A stretch of DNA of 64,000 bases, taken from assembly GCA_016703125.1 (NCBI GenBank), contig JADJCR010000003.1, positions 372,001-436,000 on the forward strand, in the 5' to 3' direction. Of the stretch, positions 10,378 through 18,158 are shown one piece after another (positions within the stretch are counted from its first letter, which is position 1; the number at the start of each line of letters is the position of its first letter). A model generated the notes under the pieces. It saw only the letters and a list, made by a program, of their open reading frames with translations, ran no database searches and was not told the origin of the DNA. This DNA comes from Micrococcales bacterium. Its GTDB lineage: Bacteria; Actinomycetota; Actinomycetes; S36-B12; UBA10799. The translations under genes and the position numbers were made by a program.

Positions 10378-10416
10378 AACCCCCCTTTCCGGGATGGTGG
10401 TGTCAGAGGTCGGCGT

Positions 10417-10422
10417 TAGGGT
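10417..10422 (+). promoter_or_regulatory. -10 box TAGGGT of clpP1P2
   Basis: TAGGGT lies 40 bases before the clpP1 GTG. No TTGACA-like -35 box is present 16-18 bases upstream, as expected for an activator-dependent promoter. Confidence 0.45.
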
Positions 10423-10461
10423 CAATATGACGCACAGGACCACCCACGGAAGGCAGCCGGA

Positions 10462-11079
10462 GTGAACGACCTCAGCCCCCAGGCCAGGGGACCCCAGCCG
10501 GGTCCGACGGCCTACGACGACTCGGTGTTCCAGCGCCTGCTCAAGGAACGCATCATCTTCCTGGGCTCGCCGGTGGAGGACACGGTCGCGAACCTGATCT
10601 GCGCCCAGATGTTGCTGCTGGCAGCCGAAGACCCGGACCGCGACATCTACCTGTACATCAACTCGCCGGGTGGTTCGATCTCGGCGGGCATGGCGATCTA
10701 CGACACGATGCAGTACGTCCGCAACGATGTCGCCACCGTGGCCATGGGCTTGGCGGCGTCCATGGGCCAGTTCCTGCTCAGCTCGGGTGCACCCGGCAAG
10801 CGGTACAGCCTGCCGCACGCGCGGATCATGATGCACCAGCCCTCCGGCGGGATCGGGGGCACCGCCTCCGACATCAAGATCCAGGCCGAGCAGATGCTCT
10901 ACATCAAGAAGCAGATGGCGCGGCTCATCGCTGAGCAGACCGGCCAGACGGTCGAGCAGATCGAGGCCGATTCCGACCGTGACCGCTGGTTCTCCGCCGA
11001 CGAGGCCAAGGAATACGGGTTCATCGACCACGTGGTGCAGCGCGCTGCCGACGTCGCCGGAAGTGGAGGGACCGCCTGA
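10462..11079 (+). CDS. clpP1: ATP-dependent Clp protease proteolytic subunit 1
   Basis: 205 residues, serine protease subunit of the ClpP1P2 barrel that degrades substrates unfolded by ClpX or ClpC. The nucleophile Ser is in GLAASMGQF near residue 106 and the catalytic His in MMHQPSGG near residue 131. The handle helix and the N-terminal LLKERIIFLG strand are present. In studied actinobacteria ClpP1 and ClpP2 form mixed heptamer rings. GTG 10462 follows GGAAGGCAGCCGGA. The stop overlaps the ATG of clpP2 (TGATG), which favours equal synthesis. Confidence 0.95.
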   Translation: MNDLSPQARGPQPGPTAYDDSVFQRLLKERIIFLGSPVEDTVANLICAQMLLLAAEDPDRDIYLYINSPGGSISAGMAIYDTMQYVRNDVATVAMGLAASMGQFLLSSGAPGKRYSLPHARIMMHQPSGGIGGTASDIKIQAEQMLYIKKQMARLIAEQTGQTVEQIEADSDRDRWFSADEAKEYGFIDHVVQRAADVAGSGGTA

Positions 11080-11705
11080 TGGACGCCCAATCGCTGTTGC
11101 AGCCGCAGAGCCGGTACGTCCTGCCGGAGTTCCGCGAGCGGACCTCCACCGGGGAGCGGATCCACAACCCCTACACCAAGCTCTTCGAGGAGCGGATCAT
11201 CTTCCTCGGCGTGCAGATCGACGACGCCAGCGCCGACGACGTGATGGCGCAGTTGCTGTGCCTGGAGTCGATGGACCCGGAGCGCGACATCCAGATCTAC
11301 ATCAACTCCCCGGGCGGCTCGTACACCGCGATGACGGCGATCTACGACACCATGCAGTTCGTCAAGCCGCAGGTCCAGACCGTCTGCTTGGGACAGGCGG
11401 CCTCTGCTGCGGCGGTGCTGCTGGCCGCCGGGGCACCGGGCAAGCGGTTCGCGCTGCCTCACGCGAGGATCCTGATCCACCAGCCGTACACCGAGGGTGG
11501 CGGCCAGGGTTCCGACATCGAGATCCAGGCCAACGAGATTCTGCGCATGCGGGCCGAGATGGAGGGCATCCTCGCTCAGCACACCGGGCGCAGTGTGGAG
11601 CAGATCCAGCGGGGCATCGAGCGGGACAAGATCCTCACCGCCCAGGACGCCCAGGAATACGGCGTGGTCGATCAGGTCATCGGGTCGCGCAAGGCGGGTT
11701 CCTAG
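11079..11705 (+). CDS. clpP2: ATP-dependent Clp protease proteolytic subunit 2
   Basis: 208 residues, partner of ClpP1. The nucleophile Ser is in GQAASAAAVLL near residue 110 and the His in LIHQPYTEGG near residue 135. The longer N-terminus (RYVLPEFRERTSTGERIHNPY) compared with ClpP1 is typical of the P2 subunit. The ATG overlaps the clpP1 stop. The 108-bp gap to clpX holds a TACCGT -10 candidate at 11770-11775. Confidence 0.95.
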   Translation: MDAQSLLQPQSRYVLPEFRERTSTGERIHNPYTKLFEERIIFLGVQIDDASADDVMAQLLCLESMDPERDIQIYINSPGGSYTAMTAIYDTMQFVKPQVQTVCLGQAASAAAVLLAAGAPGKRFALPHARILIHQPYTEGGGQGSDIEIQANEILRMRAEMEGILAQHTGRSVEQIQRGIERDKILTAQDAQEYGVVDQVIGSRKAGS

Positions 11706-11769
11706 CCGCTGTGGGCGAATCCGTCGCCGCAAGTGCGCGCCACGCGGCGCGTTCCGGACGGAGTCGGGG

Positions 11770-11775
11770 TACCGT
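11770..11775 (+). promoter_or_regulatory. -10 box TACCGT of clpX
   Basis: TACCGT lies 38 bases before the clpX GTG, leaving room for the ribosome-binding site GGAAGG. This suggests clpX can be transcribed separately from clpP1P2. No ClgR-like box is seen here. Confidence 0.4.
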
Positions 11776-11813
11776 CGAAGACGTAGTCGACACACCCGCG
11801 GAAGGAAAAACTG

Positions 11814-13085
11814 GTGGCTCGCATCGGTGAGGGGGCGGATCTGCTCAAGTGCTCGTTCTGCGGAAAGAGCCAGAAGCAGGTCAAGAAGTTGATCGCGGGC
11901 CCCGGGGTCTACATCTGCGACGAGTGCATCGATCTGTGCAACGAGATCATCGAGGAGGAGTTGCACGAGACCTCCGATCTCCAACTCGGTGACCTGCCCA
12001 AGCCACGCGAGATGTTCGAGTTCCTCGAGCAGTACGTCGTCGGCCAGCAGACGGCGAAGAAGTCGCTGGCCGTGGCCGTGTACAACCACTACAAGCGCGT
12101 CCAGGCGGGCAGTTCCGGCGGCCGGCGCGACGACGGGGTGGAACTGGCCAAGTCCAACATCCTTCTGCTCGGACCCACCGGTTCCGGCAAGACGCTGCTG
12201 GCCCAGACCCTGGCCCGGATGCTCAACGTCCCGTTCGCGATCGCCGACGCCACGGCGCTCACCGAGGCCGGTTACGTCGGTGAGGATGTGGAGAACATCC
12301 TGCTGAAACTGATCCAGGCCGCCGACTACGACGTCAAGAAGGCTGAGACCGGCATCATCTACATCGACGAGATCGACAAGGTCGCCCGCAAGAGCGAGAA
12401 CCCTTCGATCACCCGGGATGTGTCCGGTGAGGGGGTCCAGCAGGCGCTGCTGAAGATCCTGGAGGGCACCCAGGCGTCGGTCCCGCCGCAGGGTGGGCGC
12501 AAGCACCCGCATCAGGAGTTCATCCAGATCGACACCACCAACGTGTTGTTCATCGTCGGTGGTGCCTTCGCCGGACTCGACCGGATCATCGAGGCCCGGA
12601 TCGGCAAGAAGGCGCTGGGCTTCACCGCGGAGATCGTCGAGGACACCAACCCCGGCGACGTCTTCAGCGAGGTGCTGCCCGAGGACCTCCTGAAGTTCGG
12701 CATGATTCCGGAGTTCATCGGCCGCCTGCCGGTGTTCACGTCGGTGACGCAGCTGGACCGGGAGGCCTTGATCGAGGTCCTCACCGAGCCGAAGAACGCG
12801 CTGATCCGTCAGTACCAGCGCCTGTTCGAGCTGGACGGGGTCGAGTTGGAGTTCGACGAGGAGGCGCTGTCCGCCATCGCCGACCAGGCACTGCTACGGG
12901 GCACCGGTGCGCGCGGCCTGCGGGCGATCCTCGAAGAGGTCCTGCTGAACGTGATGTACGACGTGCCCAGCCGTACGGACATCGCGACCGTGCGTATCAC
13001 GCGCGAGGTGGTCGAGGACAACGTCAATCCGACGTTGGTGCCGCGCAAACCTACCCGCAGGGAGCGTGGCGAGAAGACGGCGTGA
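11814..13085 (+). CDS. clpX: ATP-dependent Clp protease ATP-binding subunit ClpX
   Basis: 423-residue AAA+ unfoldase that feeds substrates to ClpP1P2. A four-Cys zinc finger lies at residues 12-42 (CSFCGKSQKQVKKL then ICDEC). Walker A is GPTGSGKT near residue 120, Walker B is IIYIDEIDK near residue 180. The IGF-type ClpP contact loop region, the sensor residues and the C-terminal domain are intact. The GTG start has GGAAGG ten bases upstream. It overlaps the following gene by four bases (GTGA). Confidence 0.97.
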   Translation: MARIGEGADLLKCSFCGKSQKQVKKLIAGPGVYICDECIDLCNEIIEEELHETSDLQLGDLPKPREMFEFLEQYVVGQQTAKKSLAVAVYNHYKRVQAGSSGGRRDDGVELAKSNILLLGPTGSGKTLLAQTLARMLNVPFAIADATALTEAGYVGEDVENILLKLIQAADYDVKKAETGIIYIDEIDKVARKSENPSITRDVSGEGVQQALLKILEGTQASVPPQGGRKHPHQEFIQIDTTNVLFIVGGAFAGLDRIIEARIGKKALGFTAEIVEDTNPGDVFSEVLPEDLLKFGMIPEFIGRLPVFTSVTQLDREALIEVLTEPKNALIRQYQRLFELDGVELEFDEEALSAIADQALLRGTGARGLRAILEEVLLNVMYDVPSRTDIATVRITREVVEDNVNPTLVPRKPTRRERGEKTA

Positions 13086-13384
13086 CCGTCGCCGTCATCT
13101 TCATCAACACCCGCACGGCTGAGGACGAAGCCGGATACGCACTGATGGCCGAGGCCATGGAGCAGCTCGCGGCCGATCAGCCGGGGTATCTGGGCATCGA
13201 CTCCGTGCGAGACGAATCGGGCGAGGGGATCACCGTGTCCTACTGGGCCGACGAGGACTCGGCACGCGCCTGGAAGCGGGTTGCGGGCCATGTCGAAGCG
13301 CAACGGCTCGGCCGAACGCGGTGGTACTCGCAGTACCGCGTCATCGTGGCCGAGGTGACCCGGGAGTACGCGGGACCTCAGTAG
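13082..13384 (+). CDS. ABM-domain (antibiotic biosynthesis monooxygenase-like) protein
   Basis: 100 residues forming one dimeric alpha/beta barrel unit of the ABM superfamily. Visible are VAVIFINTR, AEAMEQLAADQPGYLGIDSVRD, the conserved aromatic strand ITVSYWADEDSARAWK, and a His-bearing helix. Family members include heme oxygenases and quinone monooxygenases, many with no known substrate. The start overlaps the clpX stop by four bases, so it should be co-translated with clpX. Its 3' end overlaps the converging secreted-protein gene by seven bases. Confidence 0.75.
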   Translation: MTVAVIFINTRTAEDEAGYALMAEAMEQLAADQPGYLGIDSVRDESGEGITVSYWADEDSARAWKRVAGHVEAQRLGRTRWYSQYRVIVAEVTREYAGPQ

Positions 13385-14190
13385 GAGCAGTCCTTCGCGC
13401 CACGCATCCAGGTCAGGCCCGACGTCTGGTCACTGGCCGGTCCGCCCGGGTTCACCCCGGGCCCCCAGTAGAGGACGGCTGCCGAACCGCTGGCCGCGAC
13501 GTTGACGGAGTAGTAGACCGTGTCGCCGTAGGAGTTCATCGCATAGTCCACCCGCCATGCTCCGTCGGCCTTCTGCGCCGCGTACAGGATCTGGGTGATC
13601 GTTCCGACCGATCGGATGTCCGACCCGGAGTTCGGCGTGAGCCGGCAGTACCACTGGGTGCCATCGCCGAAGATGCCGTACCGCTGCTCCACGGAGCAGC
13701 CGACCCCCCAGCCGGCTGGGCAGTCGGTCAGCGTGGAGTTGAGGAAGTACTCCTTGACCGCCTGGTACGCCGGATCCCCTTCCTTATCAACCCCAGGGGC
13801 GGCGAACAGCGGTGTGGTCCCGGTGCCCGGCCCCGTGGGCGGGGTCGTGGTGGTGCCGCTGATGGTTGTCTTCACGGTCTTCTTCTTGCCGCGGACCGTC
13901 ACCTTCACCGTGGCCTTCGCGCCAGCGAACCGGTTGAGGACCGCCGCGGAAAGCGACTTGGTGCGCCAGACCGGGCCTTTGCGCTTGAGCGGGTAGCGCT
14001 TCCCGGAGACCACGAGCGCGGCCTTGCTCGGTTTCGGTCCGCTGATCGTGACCACAACCCGGCTACCCGCCGTCACCGCGCTGGCCTTGGCGGCCAGAGC
14101 CCGGTCAGTGTCCGCGGCGGCTGGGCCGGCGACGAGCCCGAGCACCAAGGCACTGATTGAGACGAACGCGATGATGATCTTGCGCAGCAT
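13378..14190 (-). CDS. secreted protein of unknown function
   Basis: 270 residues. Signal peptide: MLRKIIIAFVSISALVLGLV then AGPAAA-D. The mature N-terminal part is Lys-rich beta sequence with VVVTISGPKPSKAALVVSG and KKKTVKTTISG. A Thr/Pro/Gly linker (TTTTPPTGPGTG) near residue 130 leads to a C-terminal domain with four Cys (TDCPAGWGVGCSVEQ, WYCRL, KDCSY) likely paired in disulfides. I recognise no family. ATG 14190 is preceded on the minus strand by TACTCT seven bases upstream. Confidence 0.75.
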   Translation of the reverse strand: MLRKIIIAFVSISALVLGLVAGPAAADTDRALAAKASAVTAGSRVVVTISGPKPSKAALVVSGKRYPLKRKGPVWRTKSLSAAVLNRFAGAKATVKVTVRGKKKTVKTTISGTTTTPPTGPGTGTTPLFAAPGVDKEGDPAYQAVKEYFLNSTLTDCPAGWGVGCSVEQRYGIFGDGTQWYCRLTPNSGSDIRSVGTITQILYAAQKADGAWRVDYAMNSYGDTVYYSVNVAASGSAAVLYWGPGVNPGGPASDQTSGLTWMRGAKDCSY

Positions 14191-14197
14191 GCCTGGC

Positions 14198-14203
14198 AGA
14201 GTA
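14198..14203 (-). promoter_or_regulatory. -10 box TACTCT before the secreted-protein gene
   Basis: Reverse complement of AGAGTA. It ends seven bases before ATG 14190 on the minus strand and fits the leaderless pattern. Confidence 0.4.
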
Positions 14204-14241
14204 GCGGGTCGAGTGTGACGAGCCAATCCCCCGATCCGGCG

Positions 14242-15219
14242 TCAACGCCCCATGCGGATGAGACGGTCGGTGTCGCCGTGGACCTCCAGGCCGGCGGACG
14301 TCCCGACATCGTCCAGCAGGACGCGTCCGCCGGCATCCAGCAACTGCACCTCGATCCGCGAATCCAGGGTCTCCTCGACGCGCTTGTGCATCTGGGTGCG
14401 GATGGGTGCGTGCAGGAACGCGCCGTCGGGGCGGGTGGCCTTGATCCGCAACGTCACGTCGCGTCCACGCACCGTGAGCCAGACGTGCTCGTCGTCGATG
14501 CGCAGTTCCTGGACCTTCGCCCCGGTGTAGGAAGCGAGCCGGTGCAATCGGTCCTGGTGCCGGACGCCGATCAGCAGGCCCTGGAAACTGCCCCGCAGCC
14601 AGGGGATGATCGCCACGGAGGCCATCAGGCTGACCGACGGGTCAGCGAAGTGGTTGGAGTGCATCCACACGTAGCCGGAGGGGAAGGCCTGGCCCCAATC
14701 CTTCTCGATGTAGCCCTTCCCGCCGGTGAAGTCGACGGTGCTCTCCTGCAGGCGCAGCGTCCCGGACAGTCCGTGTCCGAAGGAGACCACGCCGTGGTAA
14801 CACTCCATGAACGGCATCCAGGCGTACCAGCCCATCGCGCCGGGCGAGCGCCACGTGACCGGCCAGGGGTCCAGGGGACGGTCGAAATCCACGCGGCCGG
14901 ACAAGCCCACCTCCGGAAGATCGAGGACCACTCCGCCGGTCGAGAAGCGGTTCGGCCCGACCTGCACGGCGAAGGTCTGCGGGTGCGCGGTGAACTCGGA
15001 CATGGGGTACGGGACGTACCAACTCCGGCCGGTCGCCCCGTCGAGCACCTGCACGAAGGCCTCATGTGGACCGTCTTCCTCCGGGGCCAGGAAGACCCCG
15101 GGGATAACAGCCAGGCGGGCCTGCTGGGCGGGATCGACCATCTTGACGTACCAGCCCTCGAAGTACCGCGAGGAGCGGCCGTCCCCGTGGTAGCCGGCCG
15201 GCTTCAGCACTCTGCGCAC
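14242..15219 (-). CDS. tocopherol-cyclase-like family protein
   Basis: 325 residues with the two signatures of the tocopherol cyclase family: RYFEGWYVKMVD near residue 18 and GKGYIEKDWGQAFPSGYVW near residue 170, followed by SNHF. In plants and cyanobacteria the family closes the chromanol ring. Bacterial homologues outside photosynthetic groups have no proven role and may bind or modify other prenyl lipids. The GTG start at 15219 has CACCCT six bases upstream. It lies between valS and a secreted protein, with no prenylquinone genes nearby. Confidence 0.8.
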   Translation of the reverse strand: MRRVLKPAGYHGDGRSSRYFEGWYVKMVDPAQQARLAVIPGVFLAPEEDGPHEAFVQVLDGATGRSWYVPYPMSEFTAHPQTFAVQVGPNRFSTGGVVLDLPEVGLSGRVDFDRPLDPWPVTWRSPGAMGWYAWMPFMECYHGVVSFGHGLSGTLRLQESTVDFTGGKGYIEKDWGQAFPSGYVWMHSNHFADPSVSLMASVAIIPWLRGSFQGLLIGVRHQDRLHRLASYTGAKVQELRIDDEHVWLTVRGRDVTLRIKATRPDGAFLHAPIRTQMHKRVEETLDSRIEVQLLDAGGRVLLDDVGTSAGLEVHGDTDRLIRMGR

Positions 15220-15255
15220 CGTTCCAGGGTGCCAAACTCCGGCCGGGCGCGCCGA

Positions 15256-17784
15256 TCAGCCGGCGAGTTCGGCGACCACCTCGAGCGTCTCGGCCTCTTC
15301 GGTGCGCAGTCGGGTGTCCAGCCCCCCGGCAGCTTCGAGGTCGGTGCGGGCGGCTTCGACCTGTGCCACCTGGGCAGCGGGCGCCTTGACCATGCAGTGG
15401 GCCAGGCGCGCGCGCATGGACACCTTGTTGTCGCTTTTCACTTTCCGCATGGCACTGAGGATCTGCCCCGCGGTGCTCAGCGTTGCGGCGTCACCGGTGT
15501 CCGGCAGTTCGTCGGCCACTGGCCACGGAGCCTTGTGCACGCTGCCCTGCTGCCACCACGACCACACCTCTTCGGTGACGAACGGCAGGATCGGTGCGAA
15601 CAGCCGCAATTGCACCGCCAGGGCCTGGGCCAGTGCGGCCCCCGCGGAGGTGGCGGCCTGCTCGCCGAACGAGCCGTGGGCGCGTTCCTTGACCAGTTCG
15701 ATGTAGTCGTCGCAGAACGACCAGAAGAAACTCTCCGTCACCTCCAGGGCGCGTGCGTAGTTGTAGTCCTCGAACGCCTCGGTGGCCTGCTCGACCACCT
15801 GTCGCAGCCCCGCGAGCATGGCCAGGTCCAGCGGCTCGGTGACCGGCGCTGACGGATCTCCGGCGAACGACAGTGCGAACTTCGACGCGTTGAGGATCTT
15901 GATGGCCAACCGGCGGCCGACCTTCATCTGCCCCTCGTCGAAGGCGGTGTCGGTGCCCGGCCTGCCGCTGGCCGCCCAGTACCTCACCGCATCCGCCCCA
16001 TGCTGGTCGAGCAGACCCATCGGCGTGACGACGTTGCCCTTGGACTTCGACATCTTCTTGCGGTCGGGGTCCAGGATCCAGCCGCTGATACCCACGTGCT
16101 GCCACGGCAGGCAGTCATCCTCGAGGTGCGAGCGCACCACCGAGGAGAACAGCCAGGTCCGGATGATCTCGTGGGCCTGCGGGCGCAGGTCCATCGGGAA
16201 GACCCGCCGCCACAGGTCGTTGTCCCACTCCCAGCCGCCGGCGATGTGCGGGGTCAACGAACTGGTCGCCCACGTGTCCATCACGTCCGGGTCGGCCATG
16301 AAGCCGCCGGGCTTGCCGCGTTGGTCCTCGCTGTATCCGGGCGGCGCCTGGTCGGAGGGGTCCACCGGCAACTCCGCCTCGTCAGGCACGAGAACCGCGT
16401 CGTAGTCCGGGTTGCCGTCGTCGTCGACGGCGTACCAGACCGGGATCGGCACGCCGAAGAACCGCTGCCGGGAGATCAGCCAGTCGCCGTTGAGGCCCTC
16501 GACCCAGTTGCGGTAGCGGACCTCCATGTGTGGCGGATGCCAGTCCAGTTCGGCGCCCCGCGCGATGAGGGCGGTGCGCAAGTCCTCGTCGCGGCCACCG
16601 TTGCGGATGTACCACTGGCGGGTGGTGACGATCTCGAGGGGCTTGTCGCCCTTCTCGTAGAACTTCACCGGGTGGGTGATCTGCCGGATGTCGCCGTGCA
16701 GGTCCCCGGACTCCCGCAGCAGGCCGGCCATCCGCTCCTTGGCGGTGAACGCGGTGGCTCCTGCGATGTGCTCGTAAGCTGCCCGGCCACTGTCGGAGGT
16801 GATCCAGTCGGGGACGCCGGGGATGATGCGCCCGTCCCAGCCGATGATCGGGCGGGTCGCAAGCTGCAACTCCCGCCACCACGTGACGTCGGTGGTGTCG
16901 CCGAACGTGCAGATCATGGCGATGCCGGAACCCTTGTCAGGGTCGGCGAGTTCATGGGCGACCACCGGCACCTCGACACCGAAGACCGGCGTGGTGACGG
17001 TCTGCCCGAACAGCGCCTGGTAGCGCTCATCGGACGGGTGGGCGACCAGCGCCACGCAGGCAGCGAGCAACTCGGGACGGGTCGTCTCGATGAACACCCG
17101 GTCGTCGCCGTGGTGGAAGGACACCCGGTGGTATGCGCCGGGCCGCTCCCGGTCCTCGAGTTCGGCCTGCGCGACCGCGGTGCGGAAGGTGACGTCCCAC
17201 AGCGTCGGGGCCTCGGACTGGTAGGCCTCCCCACGGCCGAGGTTGCGCAGGAACGCGCGCTGGGAGACGGCGCGGGCGCGTTCGTCGATGGTCTGGTAGT
17301 TGTGCTCCCAGTCCACGGACAGGCCCAGCCGCCGCCAGAGGTCCTCGAAGGCCTTCTCGTCCTCCTGCGTCAGCCGCTCGCACAGTTCCACGAAGTTGCG
17401 CCGGGAGATGGGTCGCTGCTGCTTGCCGCCGGGATCCACCTGCAGATCGGGGTCGTAGTGCAGTGAGGGCTCGCATCGCACGCCGAAGTAGTTCTGCACC
17501 CGGCGCTCGGTGGGCAGGCCGTTGTCGTCCCAGCCCATCGGGTAGAACACCTCGAGGCCGCGCATGCGCTTGTACCGGGCGATGCAGTCGGTGTGCGTGT
17601 AGCTGAAGACGTGCCCCACGTGAAGGGACCCGCTGACAGTGGGGGGCGGGGTGTCGATGCTGTACACCTCGTCGCGGGTCCGGGTCCGGTCGAAGGCGTA
17701 CAGGCGCTCGCCGTGCCACTGCGCTGCCCATTTGCCGTCGAGGCCGTCCACGCTCGGACGCTCGGGAATCCGGGGGTTGTCCAT
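15256..17784 (-). CDS. valS: valyl-tRNA synthetase
   Basis: 842-residue class I aminoacyl-tRNA synthetase charging tRNA-Val. The HIGH-type motif is HVGHV near residue 58, followed by MGWDDNGLPTERRVQ, a hallmark of the ValS subtype found in actinobacteria and archaea. The editing (CP1) domain carries FIETTRPELL and the KMSKS loop is KKMSKSKGN near residue 590. ATG 17784 begins the family N-terminus (MDNPRIPERPS). The longer in-frame upstream stretch crosses intergenic repeats and is not coding. A TAGACT -10 box lies eight bases upstream. No T-box leader is visible. Confidence 0.95.
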   Translation of the reverse strand: MDNPRIPERPSVDGLDGKWAAQWHGERLYAFDRTRTRDEVYSIDTPPPTVSGSLHVGHVFSYTHTDCIARYKRMRGLEVFYPMGWDDNGLPTERRVQNYFGVRCEPSLHYDPDLQVDPGGKQQRPISRRNFVELCERLTQEDEKAFEDLWRRLGLSVDWEHNYQTIDERARAVSQRAFLRNLGRGEAYQSEAPTLWDVTFRTAVAQAELEDRERPGAYHRVSFHHGDDRVFIETTRPELLAACVALVAHPSDERYQALFGQTVTTPVFGVEVPVVAHELADPDKGSGIAMICTFGDTTDVTWWRELQLATRPIIGWDGRIIPGVPDWITSDSGRAAYEHIAGATAFTAKERMAGLLRESGDLHGDIRQITHPVKFYEKGDKPLEIVTTRQWYIRNGGRDEDLRTALIARGAELDWHPPHMEVRYRNWVEGLNGDWLISRQRFFGVPIPVWYAVDDDGNPDYDAVLVPDEAELPVDPSDQAPPGYSEDQRGKPGGFMADPDVMDTWATSSLTPHIAGGWEWDNDLWRRVFPMDLRPQAHEIIRTWLFSSVVRSHLEDDCLPWQHVGISGWILDPDRKKMSKSKGNVVTPMGLLDQHGADAVRYWAASGRPGTDTAFDEGQMKVGRRLAIKILNASKFALSFAGDPSAPVTEPLDLAMLAGLRQVVEQATEAFEDYNYARALEVTESFFWSFCDDYIELVKERAHGSFGEQAATSAGAALAQALAVQLRLFAPILPFVTEEVWSWWQQGSVHKAPWPVADELPDTGDAATLSTAGQILSAMRKVKSDNKVSMRARLAHCMVKAPAAQVAQVEAARTDLEAAGGLDTRLRTEEAETLEVVAELAG

Positions 17785-17792
17785 AAGGCCGA

Positions 17793-17798
17793 AGTCTA
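17793..17798 (-). promoter_or_regulatory. -10 box TAGACT of valS
   Basis: Reverse complement of AGTCTA, eight bases upstream of the valS ATG on the minus strand. There is no room for a leader RNA. Confidence 0.45.
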
Positions 17799-17873
17799 TT
17801 CGGCGTCGGGGGAGGTCCCGTGGGCTGCTGCCGCGTAGGGGAGGTGTTGTGGCTGATTCCGGGATCGGGGCGG

Positions 17874-17973
17874 GGGTTGCGCGGCATCGGGGAGAGGTAC
17901 GGACATCGGGGAGGGATCCAACCGGTCCTTTTCGCTCCCGGGTGTCCGTTTCGCTCCCGGGTTGTGCTGGGGG
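17874..17973. repeat. intergenic repeat locus B, copy 1 (100 bp)
   Basis: First of two perfectly identical 100-bp direct repeats, 161 bp apart. The hairpin-like core (17909-17939) runs GGGAGGGATCC to TTTTCGCTCCC and is followed by a second TTTCGCTCCCGGG box. It aligns with locus A on its minus strand and with locus C. The 374-bp gap between valS and the beta-propeller gene holds these repeats and little else. Confidence 0.8.
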
Positions 17974-18034
17974 TCCGGGCCGCCGTGGGTGACCGGGGGT
18001 TGCGCTGGGCCCCGGTCCGTCCGTGGGAGGTTGC

Positions 18035-18134
18035 GGGTTGCGCGGCATCGGGGAGAGGTACGGACATCGGGGAGGGATCCAACCGGTCCTTTTCGCTCCC
18101 GGGTGTCCGTTTCGCTCCCGGGTTGTGCTGGGGG
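18035..18134. repeat. intergenic repeat locus B, copy 2 (100 bp)
   Basis: Base-for-base identical to copy 1, with its core at 18070-18100. Perfect identity in non-coding DNA means a recent duplication or ongoing homogenisation. Its 3' edge abuts a hairpin at 18133-18155. Confidence 0.8.
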
Positions 18135-18155
18135 CGCCGGGCCCGGACCGGCGCC
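18133..18155. terminator. GC-rich hairpin after the beta-propeller gene
   Basis: GGCGCCGG / CCGGCGCC, an 8-bp perfect stem with a 7-base loop, three bases beyond the stop codon of the minus-strand gene. No T-run follows, so termination is inferred from position only. Confidence 0.5.
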
Positions 18156-18158
18156 GAG

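Noticed and set aside
17785..18158. T-box or other riboswitch in front of valS
   Set aside because: The valS -10 box is eight bases from the start codon, leaving no leader. The region beyond is occupied by the repeat pair.
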